Below are positions 34,354 to 46,338 of a DNA stretch of 64,000 bases, piece by piece. Position 1 is the stretch's first letter. Every line of letters starts with the position of its first letter. Origin of the DNA: Pyropia yezoensis. Lineage: Eukaryota > Rhodophyta > Bangiophyceae > Bangiales > Bangiaceae. Made by a program: the position numbers and the translations under genes. The stretch spans positions 9,042,375-9,106,374 of the forward strand of contig CM020619.1 of assembly GCA_009829735.1 (NCBI GenBank), read 5' to 3'. The notes beneath the pieces were generated by a model. The model made no database searches, had not been told where the DNA came from, and saw only the letters and a list, made by a program, of their open reading frames with translations.

Positions 34354-35674
34354 TCGGGACGGGCACAGCCAATAAGATCGGCGCTACGCGTATATACCGT
34401 CACGCCGATTGCGACTCCGAAAGGGCCTCAGCCGAGCGCAGCGGTGCTCGGGCAGTGCCGACGGGTGGCGCATGTATGTACTGTATGTATCACGAGCCCT
34501 CCCCACCGACCCCTTTTCCGCCCCTCTGTCCGAGCAGGCTCCCCCGTTTCCTCATCTCTTCCGAGCAGCTCTCAGCTCCTTGGCGGTTGAAACTTTCGAG
34601 GTATGGAAAGCAGACGATGCAGGGAGAGGGAGCCCACCTTTGGATGGAGGTACGGGAGACTTGGGCATGGGTTGATGTATCCACAGCTCCCAAGCAGCGG
34701 CACATTTGCGCAGCCACCGCCAAACGGCCACGGTACAACACGAGGCGCGCATGTGGAGAGGCTTCTTAACAGCGCCGTGGGGGGGTGCTCCGGCCGCCTA
34801 AACCATGTATTTCTGTCGGCTATTCCCATCGCGCTGTGCCCGCCTAACCCCCCCACCACTCCCACGCCCTCCACGCTCCTCTACCCCCCGTCCCCCTGTC
34901 CTCACCACGCCTTTGACGCCATAGCAGCCTTCAAGCAACCCCACACCCCCCTCCCCACACCCCCCTCCTCACATCCAGGGCGTCGTCGAAGCAGGAGGGT
35001 TGGCGGGAAGAGCGCCTTGCAGGGTCGTATCCCTCTCGCCGTCCTTACTTCTCAAGCTGCCACCACACCAACCCGGGCGCCGCCCGGCGCCGCGGTGGGT
35101 GGGAGGTAGCTGGTAGGCTTGTGCAATGGGTGGCGCGCTTTCCCCTGCATCGCCGGCGCCCCCACTTGGGCGGGAAGCCGCCCGACGCCGGCGGCGCGGC
35201 GTGCGGCGAAAGCCGCCGCGTTGCCACTGCCACTACGGCGGCGATCGCGGGGCATGGGTCGGCACCCCATCGCCAGGTGGTGGTGGGCTACGACGGTGGC
35301 GGCAGTAGCAGATGCGGCTGCGGCAGAGGCAGAAATTGCGGCTAAGTAGTGGAAAGGCAGTGACGGTGACGACAGAGGCGGTGGCACGAGGGCGAAGCCG
35401 CGGCGGCGGCGGCGGCATCCGTGGGGGCTGCGGCACCAGCCGGCCATCGGCCTCGGGGGTAGCCGCACCCCTGCGTGAGGGCGGCCGCCCAACCCCGCCG
35501 CCAGGCCAACGCGCGCTGCGCACGGCGCGATGCCAAGGGGAAGGGTCGCGGGCCAGCGGGCCGCGATACTGCCCCTACACACAAAATGGTCCAACGGGGC
35601 AGCAGGACCGACGCCCTCCCCCTCACACGCAAGCGGCGCCCCCCCGCCGGCGCCCCTCACCCCCCCCCCGCCCC
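34354..35674. other. intergenic, no gene recognised
   Basis: This stretch holds short shadow frames only. A fragment resembling the palindrome arm (TATATACCG) recurs near 34391. C-rich low-complexity DNA fills 34840-34990 and 35640-35674. Confidence 0.35.
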
Positions 35675-38600
35675 TCAGTCCAGCTCGACGGCACCCGGTG
35701 GCGGGCGTGCCGCCCCCGCCCCCGCGAGGGGCTCCGCCGCCGCCGTCGCGGCAGCGGCGGCGGCCAAGGACGTGACCGCCGGCGGCAGGCCGGAAGGAGC
35801 CCCCCCCGCGGCCGCCACCCGCCCCGGCGGTGGCGGCGACCATTCGGACCCCGACCCCGACAGCCGCAGTGGAGGCACCCCCGCCGTTGGCGGGCGCGCC
35901 CACAATTTGACCTCTCCACCCGTCGCGGCCGTGAGGACACCGCCCGCGTAAAAGAGGATGGCCGTCAGAGGCTCAACGTGCGCCACGTGGACCGCCACGG
36001 GGTCCACGGTGGGCACCTCGGCGCGACTGGGCGCCGCCTTCACGGGGCCCGCCGTGAGGAGGGTGGTGTTCGCCCCGGCCGACTCAGAGGAGAGGCTGCT
36101 GCTCGCCGCAGAGGCCGCCACGTGCCGTATTCCACGGGCTAGCTTAGTGCCCTTGAGGCCGTGCGCCGATTCGCCATATGCGGCCGCACCGCCGCTGGCG
36201 CCGGCACTGGCACCGCCGGCACCGCCGGCGACACCGGCGGTGCCAATGCCCAAGCCGCCGCTGCCCCCTCCTGCCGATGCCCCAAACGACCCCCCCCCGA
36301 CGCTATCACTGCTCCCCTGCGGCCGCGAGTATGACGGTAACCGCACTGGCCGCCGAGGCGACCGCACGTGGAGGCTGTCCACATCAAAGTCCCACAGCAG
36401 AAGCTTGGCATCCTGCGCCACGGAGCCGACGCGGTAGCGGCCACCCCCACAAGCCACTGGGTCCCAGCCAACGTCCGACACCCACGAGGTGTGGCCCTCC
36501 CCCCGGGCCACGATGCGGAGCTCCCACGGGCTCCACACCGACACAAGGTCGTCCTCCCCGCCGGTTGCAAGGTAGAGCGCGTCAGGGCTCCACGACACAG
36601 TCAGCAGCGCGCCGTAGTAGGAGCGAAAGGAAACTACCTGCTGCTCAGACACCAGGTCCAGCACCCTCAAATAACCGTCACGGCAAGCTAGCGCGAGCAC
36701 CATCGCACCGGGCGCGACACCCGAGACTGGGGGGGGGGGCGCGCCGCCCACGCCACCGCCGACTCCGAGAGTAGACGACCTGTCTGGCTGGCTCCCAGCG
36801 TGGCCATTGGCCGCGCCAGAGCCCGTGGCGGTCGGTGAAGTGGGCGGCAGCGCAAACGCTGCATCATTGATGGAGCCGCAGCCAGCGCGCCAAACGGCAA
36901 CGGGATTTTGCCGCTTGCCCCGTGGCGGCCGCCACACACTAATGTCGTGCTTGGACAGGGCGCCTGTGGCGGCCGCGGCACCCTTGCGCGCCAAGCCGCT
37001 GCCGCCGCTACCGCCACCACTGCTACTGCCACCAGCAACCCCAGCGCCACTCCCCCCGGCGCCACCGCCGGTCGAAGACGCCAGCCGACTGGAATCACTG
37101 CCGCCCCCACCGTTGCTGCCCCCGCCGTCGGCGCCAGCATCATCCCCAGCAGAGCTGTCAGTGGTGCTGCCGCCGCCGCCACCCCCGCCGCCACCACCCC
37201 CAACGACGCCACCGCTGCCGCCGCTGCTGCCGCCGCGGCTGGCAGAGCCGATCGACGGCCCAGAGCCGCGACCTGGGGTGGCTTTGAACTTGGCATCGTA
37301 CATTACCACCGCCCCGTCCACGGCGGTCGCGATAAAGCGGGAGGGTGAGCCAGGCACCCACCGCACGGCCGTCACGCGAGCGCCTGTGGCGCCATCCTTG
37401 TTGAAGAGCGTGCTTCCGGGGAGGGACCCAGCGGCGCCTACAGCGGCGGCGGCAGCGCCCCCTCCGGCGCTGCCCCCCGCGTCGGCAGCAGTCCCGTTGG
37501 CACCGCCCGCCCCCGAGCCCACAGCCCCCCCGCCCCCTCCCCCACTGCCACCCCGCCCACCGCTACCACCCCCACTCCCCGCCGCAACCGCTACAGATAC
37601 GTCCGCATAGTAGACGACATCCCCATTGGCACACCCAATGAGCAGCCGCGCGCCACCATCAGGAAGCCCCTCTATCTCCACCGCGGTCGGATTGGATCGG
37701 AGGTGAACGGTCAGAAGCGGGTCCGCGCCCGCCGTAGCGGTCACCTCGGTGATGCTCACCGCGTCACCGTGGGTATAGGCTAGCAGTCCAGGTGGAAGCG
37801 CAGGCGGGGCCGCCGCCGCGTCGGGAAGCCCCACGCCCGCGGCGCTGGCGGCCCCAGCGGTAACGCCGCCTAGCGGCCGCGGAGCGGCAAGCGGGGCCGC
37901 CGAGCCAACGCCGCCAGGCCGTGGCGGCGCGCCCGCCTCCCCCCACCCGGAAACGGCAGCGAGCGCAGGCGCGCCAGTCGTTGGCGTTGATGGTGGGCGC
38001 GGCACGGGCGACGCCACCCGCGGCGGCGGCCGCACACTGAATGATGGCTCTGAGCCAGAGCCGTAGATGAGGGGCACCCCCCCAGAGAGAGCCGTGCCGC
38101 CCTCAACACCCGAAGGGGCGGCGGGATTCAGCGCCGCCGCGGCGGTAGCGGCGGCGGCGGCGGCGGCGGTGGCAGAGCTGCCGCCCCCACCCCCAAACTT
38201 GGACGTCCAGTTGCTGATGCCTGACAACTTGCTCTTGAATGAAAACAGGGAAGACGGGGCGTTAAGGGTGGCTCCAAATGGGCCACTCCCGCCGCTGTTG
38301 CTGCCGCTCCCCACCCCCCCGCCGCCACCGCCCGCGTGGCTGCTGCCGCCGCTGCCGCCGCGCCCCGCGGCCGCCGCCTTGGGCGCCGGCGTCAGCGTCG
38401 CGCCCGGCGCAAACGCCATGCACGTGGCCCCAGCAAGGCCTAGCGGCCCGCCCGCCGCGGCAGCCAACCCGCCAGACCCGCCACCGCCGGCGCCCGACGT
38501 GGAGGCCGCGCCGGCAGACGACGCGCCGGTCGGCGCCGCCTTGGCCGCCGCCCCACCGCCACTGGTACCAGAGGCCCCGGGGACCGGCACGCACTCAGCT

Positions 38601-38680
38601 CGGAGATCATAGTTGCCTTCGCCGGGTACAAAGAAGCGGGAGCGCACTGTCCTTGCGGGGCTGAGGCCAAACGACAGCAT
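35675..38680 (-). CDS. WDR20/creC-family WD-repeat protein
   Basis: A single exon of 1001 residues from the ATG at 38680. WD40 repeats are recognisable at about residues 430-465 (AVRWVPGSPSRFIATAVDG), 655-740 (DGYLRVLDL, then SYYGALLTVSWSPDALYLA, TGGEDDLVSVWSP and GHTSWVSDVGWDP) and 900-930 (LTAILFYAGGVLTAATGGEV). The block around TGGEDDLVSVWS is the hallmark of WDR20, DMWD and fungal creC. In other eukaryotes these bind and activate the deubiquitinases USP12/USP46 or creB. A partner role in deubiquitination is inferred from the family. Long Gly/Ser/Ala inserts separate the blades, making it about twice the family's usual length. A donor-like GTGAGC just upstream of the ATG leaves room for a short 5' exon. 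Confidence 0.85.
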   Translation of the reverse strand: MLSFGLSPARTVRSRFFVPGEGNYDLRAECVPVPGASGTSGGGAAAKAAPTGASSAGAASTSGAGGGGSGGLAAAAGGPLGLAGATCMAFAPGATLTPAPKAAAAGRGGSGGSSHAGGGGGGVGSGSNSGGSGPFGATLNAPSSLFSFKSKLSGISNWTSKFGGGGGSSATAAAAAAATAAAALNPAAPSGVEGGTALSGGVPLIYGSGSEPSFSVRPPPRVASPVPRPPSTPTTGAPALAAVSGWGEAGAPPRPGGVGSAAPLAAPRPLGGVTAGAASAAGVGLPDAAAAPPALPPGLLAYTHGDAVSITEVTATAGADPLLTVHLRSNPTAVEIEGLPDGGARLLIGCANGDVVYYADVSVAVAAGSGGGSGGRGGSGGGGGGAVGSGAGGANGTAADAGGSAGGGAAAAAVGAAGSLPGSTLFNKDGATGARVTAVRWVPGSPSRFIATAVDGAVVMYDAKFKATPGRGSGPSIGSASRGGSSGGSGGVVGGGGGGGGGGGSTTDSSAGDDAGADGGGSNGGGGSDSSRLASSTGGGAGGSGAGVAGGSSSGGGSGGSGLARKGAAAATGALSKHDISVWRPPRGKRQNPVAVWRAGCGSINDAAFALPPTSPTATGSGAANGHAGSQPDRSSTLGVGGGVGGAPPPPVSGVAPGAMVLALACRDGYLRVLDLVSEQQVVSFRSYYGALLTVSWSPDALYLATGGEDDLVSVWSPWELRIVARGEGHTSWVSDVGWDPVACGGGRYRVGSVAQDAKLLLWDFDVDSLHVRSPRRPVRLPSYSRPQGSSDSVGGGSFGASAGGGSGGLGIGTAGVAGGAGGASAGASGGAAAYGESAHGLKGTKLARGIRHVAASAASSSLSSESAGANTTLLTAGPVKAAPSRAEVPTVDPVAVHVAHVEPLTAILFYAGGVLTAATGGEVKLWARPPTAGVPPLRLSGSGSEWSPPPPGRVAAAGGAPSGLPPAVTSLAAAAAATAAAEPLAGAGAARPPPGAVELD

Positions 38681-40616
38681 GCTGGCCGGGGCGGCTCACC
38701 CAGGCGCCGCCGGAGACAACAGCGGAAGGGGGAGATGTATCTGCGGCCGTTGGCAGGATATTCTTTGCGGCTCACGCTGCAATGCGATAGAGTAAGGGGG
38801 GGCGGAGAGGCGGAGGGGGTGGACGACGGAGAAGGGGGAGGCGCCGGCGCGCGCCAACGGGAGGCCGCGGTCCGTTGTGGGGGGAGGGAGCGGGCCGCGT
38901 CCCGTGCGCAACGTCGGAGCGGCGCACTTCAAGGACGCGGCCGTACAACTCCCATGCAAAGAGTGGAAACTCCTGTCAACGGAGGCCAAAGCTGTTTCAT
39001 ACTTGCCATAAGTTTCTCGTACACATTAGCATTCGATTCGCATTTTCTGCGAAGACGACTGTCAGAGCTCAATCGCTACGTTCCCGTCCTGCTCTGTCCT
39101 CCAACGCCACGGATGCACGGGGACTGTCACGGGGGCTGTCAAGACTTGCGTGGCGCTCGGTCCTCCAGCGCAGCGTTGGGGGTGGTGCGCGGAAGAGCCA
39201 GCTACGCCTGCGCGCACGACAGGTTGGTGCGGCCCGCTCTAGGCTCTAGCTAGGCTAAAGGAGAGCAGGCCGCCGGACGCTGCGGCGGTGCTACGGGGCT
39301 GCCAGCGACAGGCGTGTCTCCCTGGGCGCTTGCTTGCCTGCCGACGCGCTCGCCGCCCTGCCACCTGCGGGCACGCCGCCACGCTGGCTGGTCCCCGCCA
39401 CGCTTGTTGTGCGGTGGCGGGGGCACGACGCGGTGGCGGTTTGTGGTCACGACGGCCCTGGGCGTCCCCGCTCTCCCCCTCCACCGTCGGCCCCGTTCCT
39501 TTCTTCCGCCGGCGCTCTTGTCGCAGACGGTGACTGCTGGGGTCCACCCCGCCCAGCGCGCGGCTCGCTGCGGGGTGGGGGGGAGTGGCTGAACCTCCTA
39601 TCCGCCGCCGTGACCGCCGGGACCCAGAGGTCGGTGGATACGGGATCGGGCGTCCGGAGGAAATTGGTTTCTGGCGCGCTACCCGTCACGTCGTCGTTGG
39701 CAGCGGCACACACCTTTAGGAGCGAAGGGGCTGCGGCAGCTGCCCCTGCTGGGGGGGGGGGTGGGCGGGGCTGGCAGAAGCGTGCAGAGCGGTTGCGAGC
39801 GCCACAGCCTGGCACGCCCCGCGTGCCGTTTCACCCCAAGCGTGGCGAGTGGAGCGCCTGCGCGCCTGAACTCTGGCCCCCCCCCACCCCACCTTTCGCC
39901 AGAGACTTGAAATCTGGCCACACCGAGGAGCAAGCGTGCGGGGAGAGCGGGGATCCATCGCCCTCGAGAGACCCGCGCCCACCCGGCGCTCGCCACCTCC
40001 CACGGGTGGCCGCCGTCCCGGCCGCTCCCCCCCCGCATCGGCGACCTTGTCGCGGGCAGGCTGCTGACGGGCAGGCGCGGGGAGACTCCGCTTGCTCCCC
40101 GGCCCCGGCCGTTGCCAAGGGGTGTGACCTGTGCGCGGTGTGGTGAGCTGTGCTGTGGTGCACCACCGGTGGGAGGGGGGGGGGGCAGCTGACCAGCGGT
40201 GCGCGCATCCATCCGCCGCCGTCTCCTGGTGCCAGTGTGTACGGTTGAGTGGGAGTTGCGCGCGCAAGGCCCGCGGTGCGCGCTGGCGAGGAGCTGTCGC
40301 CAGACCTCGGGCGCGCGAGCGGGGGGGGGTGGACGAGGAGGGTGGGGGTGGTGGGGGGGGGGGGGGGGGTGGGGGAGGGGGAAGGCTGGGTGGGGGGGCG
40401 TCGCGGGTACGCCGGCACACCGGCGCCGACGGTGCTTACGGGACACCGTCGTTGTGGTAGGCGTAGCTCGTACCCGTCTGGCCTCCTTCCCTCTGTGCGT
40501 GGGCGCGGCCTTCGTGACCAGCAGCGGCGGTGACGGTGACGGTGACGGCTGCGACAGCGGCAACGGCTGCCGCGGCGGCCGAGGCGGCGGCAGGAGCGGC
40601 AGGCGGCGGCGGCGCA
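38681..40616. promoter_or_regulatory. divergent intergenic region
   Basis: Nearly 2 kb separates the divergent WDR20-like and kinase-DEP-DUF547 genes, so both promoters should lie here. G tracts occur near 40350-40380, and an A/T-richer patch lies at 38980-39060. No TATA box or gene is evident; frames on both strands are Arg/Pro/Gly shadows. Confidence 0.35.
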
Positions 40617-43600
40617 ATGAACGGGGGCGGCCCTCCCGCGGGGGCTGCCGCGGATAGCACCCCCTCTTCCGCCCCCCCCACGGTAGCGCTCCCAGTGGAT
40701 GTGCCGCCCGGCGCCCCCCGCGTCGGCCGCTATGCGCTGCTCAACATTGTTGGGGAGGGAGGATTTGGGGTGGTCCGCCGCGCCGTGCACCTCGACACCG
40801 GCATGATCGTGGCGGTCAAGGTGATGGACAAGCACCAGCTGCGGCTTAACAACATGAGCCCGCAGGTGAAGCGCGAGATTGCTGTCCTAACCGTCTTGCG
40901 GCACCCCAACATCGTGGCGGGCTATGAGGTCCTCACTTCCCGCGCCCGCATCTTTGTGGTCATGGAGTACGTTGACGGGGGGGAGCTGTTTACGCTCCTC
41001 GCGCGCCACCGACGGCTGGACGAACCGACAGTCAAGTACCTGTTTTATCAGCTCCTTGACGGACTTCACTATTGCCACCAGCGGGGCGTATTCCACCGGG
41101 ACCTCAAGGTAAGGGGGGACGACGGCCTCGGGGGTCTCTGTGGTGGGCGGGGGAGGGGGCGCGGACGCGGGACTTGCTAGTGTTTCGTCCGCGTCCCCAC
41201 CGTCGTTGAAGTGGGGCAGGGGCATGGGGAAGCGATCTTGCATATCGGAACGGCGCGGCGTTGCGGAGCGGGATGAGCCATGCGTGGATTGTGCCCTTTT
41301 GGGTGTTGGGTGGACGGTGGGCCTGGTTCTTGGCGACTGGAGCAAATTGTGTGGTCCTGCCGCGTGTGCTGCTGTGGCGTGTCATAGTGGCCTGTGGAGT
41401 TGTCCCACGGGGAGCGTCCCGGTGAAATGGGGGCGGGTGGGGGCGGTTGGCATCGACCCTAGCGCTGCCCTCCTCATCGAGGGACAACCTTTCGCAAGGG
41501 GTCTTTCTCATTGGCGAGAGTTGGTCGGCCCGCACCGCGCGTCGAGCGTGGCGAGCGACGTGCCGCAGGGATACTGACTTGTGTCGACGATTGCTTGGGG
41601 GTGTTTTGGAGGCAACGTGACGTTGGTTGTTGGCGAGTGGCGCAGCTGGAGAACCTGCTGCTGGACCGGGAAGGGCGACTGAAAATTGCCGACTTCGGTC
41701 TCTCCTTTGTCAAAGCCGCGGCCGCGTCTGCGGATGACCTCCTCCACACGGTCGTTGGGTCGGATGATTTCTTGTCCCCAGAGGTGGTCCGAAGGCTCCC
41801 GTACCATGGTGACAAGGTGGACGCGTGGAGCAGTGGCATCGTGCTGTACGTGCTGCTGGCGGGCTTTTTGCCCTTCCGCGCGGCCAAGGGCATGAGCTTA
41901 GCGGAAGCCATTACAGGCGGGATGCTCTCCTTCCCGGACCACTTCTCGGGCGACGCCATTGACGTTATCCGGCGGCTGCTGGCCAACGACCCCCAGCGGA
42001 GACCCCCCGTGGGCGCCCTCCGCCGCCACAGGTGGTTTGCTGACGTGCCCGGCACCGAGGCCCACGCGATCGCATCGTCATCCATGCCGGCCGCACGACG
42101 ACTGAGCGCATCGGCGCTACCAGACGTGGACGAGGACGAGGCGAGGTCCGAAGCGCCGATGCTCGACTCGGCCGGCCTGCCTGCGACGCCGTCGGGGATG
42201 ACGCTAGCGGTGCCCGCGGTCCTCGCCCGCCAAGAGACGTACGGACCGCCCCCACCGCTGCCCACGACCCCTCCGATAGTATTTCCGGGGGTTGGCGGTG
42301 CGGGCGTCTCCAACGCACAGACGCCCTCGCCGGTGGCTGGTGGATCACGGCGCCCCCCTCCCCGGGACGCCAAGTCTGAACCTTGGGCGGCGTCCGTCTC
42401 GCAAGGTGGTGGGCTCGCTGCCGCTGCCCCGCCAGACGCAGCTGCCGTTGGTTCGTCTAGCATGTTGCCCACACATGCGCCGGACGTGCCGCCGACCCCA
42501 AGTGAGTACACCCTTTTCACCCCTTCCATACGAGACAGAATTTTGCCTGATGCGCAACCTCGTGCTGCGCGTCCGCCTGTGCAGCCGTCCTCCTCTGTAC
42601 CCGACGGAAGGATGGTACGAAGCAGGTCTCCATCGTCGAGCACCTCGCCTGGCGGTCGCGGCTTTGGCGTGTCTACTTCTGCGGGCCATCTACAGTCTGG
42701 TCGCGGGCATCCGGATGCGACACCTGCGGTGGGGTCGTCGAGCACGCCGCTTGCGCCCGGCATGCAGCTGGACGACGCGACGCTCATGTCGAGCATGCGG
42801 AAAATTCGACTCGGCTCTGCCAGTGGTGTATTTGACGAGGGTGCGGACGACGCTGATTCGGATGACGACTCGGATGCCGAGCCAGAGAGCCCGACCAGCA
42901 GCAGGAGTGGTACGTCTGTAGACCAGCTGCTGAACAAGATCAGTGTCAGTACGTCCTCTAGCAGCAACGCCGGGGCGGTGTGGAAGCGGTTCAAACGACC
43001 CAGCCACCGAGCCACGGCGTCGTCTGGCGCGCCCGACTCTTCTCGCGCTAATGGGGATGGCTTTGAAACGAGCAGTGCCCGCACGAGTGAACACAGCGGC
43101 ATACCGGAAAACATGAGCAAGCGGACCAGCAGCACCGAACCTGAGAGCCACCGGTCGTTCATGTCTCTGGCCATTCGTAACATCGCTGACTTTTCCCGCA
43201 CGTACGAGGCAATGCGGGACACGCGGACAGGGGTTCCCGTGGCGGACCGGCGATACCGGCTCAAGCTGTATCCGCGCACGTTCGTGGGGTCAGAGGCGGT
43301 GCTGTGGATGGTTAAGAATTTGCGGTTGTCGCAGATGGCGGCGATCGTGCTCGGCCGAGAGATGATCAATGCGGGCGTTTTCCACCACGTTTGCCACGCA
43401 CACACATTCAAGGACGAGTACCTGTTTTACAGGTGGGAGGAAGACGAACAGCGCGACAAGCGCGTGCTGAACGCCGTCGTTGCGTGGTCTGGACCCCCAT
43501 GCCCAGAGCCGGTGCATCTCTCTGTCTCCCTGCTGGCACAACTGATGAACGTGATGCGAAAGCATCAAACGCTCCCCATCGACGCGGAGTTGACGCAGGA

Positions 43601-44396
43601 GGGCGCCGGCGAAATTGACATGGACGCCCTTGAGATGAGCGAAGACTGGCGGTCGTACATCCAGGCCGCTGCCGAGCTTCAATCCGTCTCCCTCTTGTCG
43701 CTGCGTGGGCGCAACGAACGTCTTGCCTTTTTCGTCAATGTGTACAACCTGCTTGCGCTTCACGCCGCCGTCAGCCGCCGAGGCGTCCCCGTTGCCGCCC
43801 GAGCCCGCCGCCAATTTTTCCGCCGCGTCTTTTATGACATTGGGGCCCTCAACTGGTCCCTGGACGACATCCACCACGGGGTGCTACGGGCCAACGCTGC
43901 CTCGCCCGTTCGTGTCGGCTGGCGTGCCCAGTTCCCCCCTTCTGACCGACGGTATCGTTTGGCGTTGCCCTACCTCGAGCCGCTCGCCCACTTTGTGCTG
44001 TCCGTTGGCGTTCGGGACATCTCGCCACCCATCCGGCCGCTCACTGCCGCGTCGGTGGCCGAGGGTTCCATACTGACCACGGCCGCAGCCTCATTCCTCA
44101 CATCGACTGTGTCAGTTTCCGTGTCACAACGGCGGGTGACGCTCCCCCGCATCTTCCTCCAGTACCCCGGTGACTTTGACAAGCCCGAGGCAGCGCTCCT
44201 GTCCTGGGTGGCCAAGATGCTGACGCCCGCACCCGAGGCGCCCGAGTCACCGGCGGCGTCCAAACGGGCTCTGCTGGCCGCCCAGATCCGGTCATTGCTG
44301 CGGGGGGGCGGCCTCACCCCTCAGGTGTCGTACCAAGCAGTTGAGGGAGGTGGAGACGGGGAGGTCCTACCTTTGGCACCAGTGTTCATCATGTAG
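40617..44396 (+). CDS. Ser/Thr kinase - DEP - DUF547 fusion protein
   Basis: Two exons: 40617-41108 and 41646-44396, with a 537-nt phase-0 intron (donor GTAAGG, acceptor GCGCAG). The product is 1080 residues. Residues about 38-293 form a CAMK/SNF1-like kinase with glycine loop GEGGFGVV (46-53), VAVK lysine 68, HRDLKLEN (D162, N166) and DFG (D180). The usual APE motif reads SPE (208-210) after VGSDDFL. A Ser-rich linker leads to a DEP domain at about 669-764, a fold that usually targets membranes or GPCR/Rap partners. Residues about 785-1025 form DUF547, including LAFFVNVYNLLALHA and IFLQYPGDF. DEP-DUF547 pairings are known in plants; the added active-looking kinase is unusual. All catalytic residues are present, so it should be an enzyme. 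Substrate unknown. Confidence 0.9.
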
Positions 44397-44970
44397 CTAA
44401 TGGGGGGCGTGGTCGATAAGAGTGGCGTGGTTTACTCTTTCGCAGCTTGCTTTCGCTTTCGTCTCCCATGCCGGTTTGAGCACGACACCCCGTGGGCGCG
44501 GCCGTGGCGGCGTAGTGGACGGATTACGCTCCCGCAGCGTTCAGACGAAGTGGCGATTTTGAGGAGGCTGTGCCTGACGTGTAAGTGCGAAAAAAGTGTC
44601 GCGGGTGGCCAAACACGAAGGTGGGTCGACAGCAGTTTCTGCTGCCTTACTGTGTTCTCCATGGCGGAGCGGACGGGAAGGACGCGGAGGGTTCTCTTGG
44701 AAGCAGCCGCCAAGCTGTGCTGACGCTTCGGGAAGACGCGGCAGCCGCTGCCAGACAAGCCCCGAACAATATGGACACAAGGCAACGAGGAATGGTAAGA
44801 GGCAATCAACCACTCAGCAACATACAAAAGAAAGGCAAACACGAATGTAGGTCGACTCGCCCCAAACATGAGGTGCAAACCCCGCTCCGCGCGCGCACCC
44901 GTACCCCCTCCCCCACTTAGCCCCTCAGTAGTACAAGCCGCCTCTCAACGCGCCACCGAGGCGCCCGTGG
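44397..44970. other. intergenic between convergent kinase genes
   Basis: Both 3' UTRs must lie in this 574-bp gap. It is less GC-rich than the flanking coding DNA. No terminator element or gene is identified. Confidence 0.4.
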
Positions 44971-46282
44971 TTACCTGCCCGACGATAGGAGCGGCACCCG
45001 AACAGCGTGGGGGCGGCCCTCGTGCGCCGCCCGCGCGCTCGTGAGTGCCTCCACCCCCGCCGCCACCCCGCTGGCGGCCGCAGACGACGCACGGGAGCGG
45101 TGGCGGCGGCTGGTCCTGCCACCACCACCACCGCCGCCGCCGCCGCCGCCGCCGTCGCTGCAGCCGCCACCCACTACACCAGCAGCGACCGCCGCAGGCC
45201 GCGTCGACGCGGTGAGTGTCGGCGACGACAGCAGGTGCTCCTCCTCGACCGTCTGGGTGGCGGCCATGTCGCGGAAGCGGTCGTGGAAGGCGTGGAAAAA
45301 GGACTGGAACTGGGCCGTGGACACCCGCCGCGGGTCCTCCCGCGACCGCCGTAAGCAGACCGTCTTGGCCTGCGGCACCCGCCCCGCCATGCCGTCCTCC
45401 CCTTCCACGTCCACCACCGCGCAGAGGGTGAGCACGTCGGAGGTGGCAGCGGAGGAGGAATCACCCACACCCCCACCGCCTCCCGCCTCAACGTCGTACG
45501 AGCTGATCCACTGACCACAATAGTCGCGCTTATTGGCAAAGACGGTGCGGTACTTGAGCTTGCGACGAGTGTTGCGCTGCAGGGTCACCTCCCCACCCAT
45601 GGTAGACAGCGTCCGGCCAAGCACCTGCACAAGCGTTGTCAGTGTCAGGTAGGACTCAAACTGAGTATGAACTTCGGCAAGTTTGTGGTTGCGGTTCCGC
45701 ATGCTTTGCAGCAGGCTCCGCACTTGCCTTGTCAGCCCGTGGCTAGAAAGCCCCCGCCCGTTCTCGCCACTGTCGTAATAGGCCACGTTCGACAAACCCA
45801 TCGACACAGCCATAGCGGGCCGCGGATGCCCGTCGCCTCCACGACCGCCGGCACCCGACGGCGTACCGCCTTCACGGCCCGGCCGGGAGGGAGACCGTGC
45901 TTGCGGGTCGTACCCGCCGTCCGAAGCGCCCAAACCCCCCCCGCGGCGGGCGGCCGCGCGCGCACGCGCCGCTTGTGCCATAGCTGTCCGGACGCCTTCG
46001 CTGCCCTCGCAATCTGAGACGGACGCGCGCGACGGCACGTACGCCTGCGGCAGGCAGGTCATGTCGCTCCGCACCCGGTGGCTGGTGGCCGAGTTGGTCC
46101 GCTCCGACAGCTTGACTAACGTGTCCGACGATGAGCGCACCGCCGCCGACTGCGGCTCGGCTCGCCGACGCGGTCCAGCCTGCTGCGGGGTCGCAGTGGG
46201 CGGCAGGGACTGGGACATTTGGGCAAGCTGAGACGATGACCGCTGCGCTGCCCCAGCCCCAGAATGGCGGTGATGGAGCCGG

Positions 46283-46338
<56 letters not shown>

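Noticed and set aside
41474-43411. 645-codon minus-strand frame
   Set aside because: Antisense shadow of the kinase-DEP-DUF547 exon, without its own domains.
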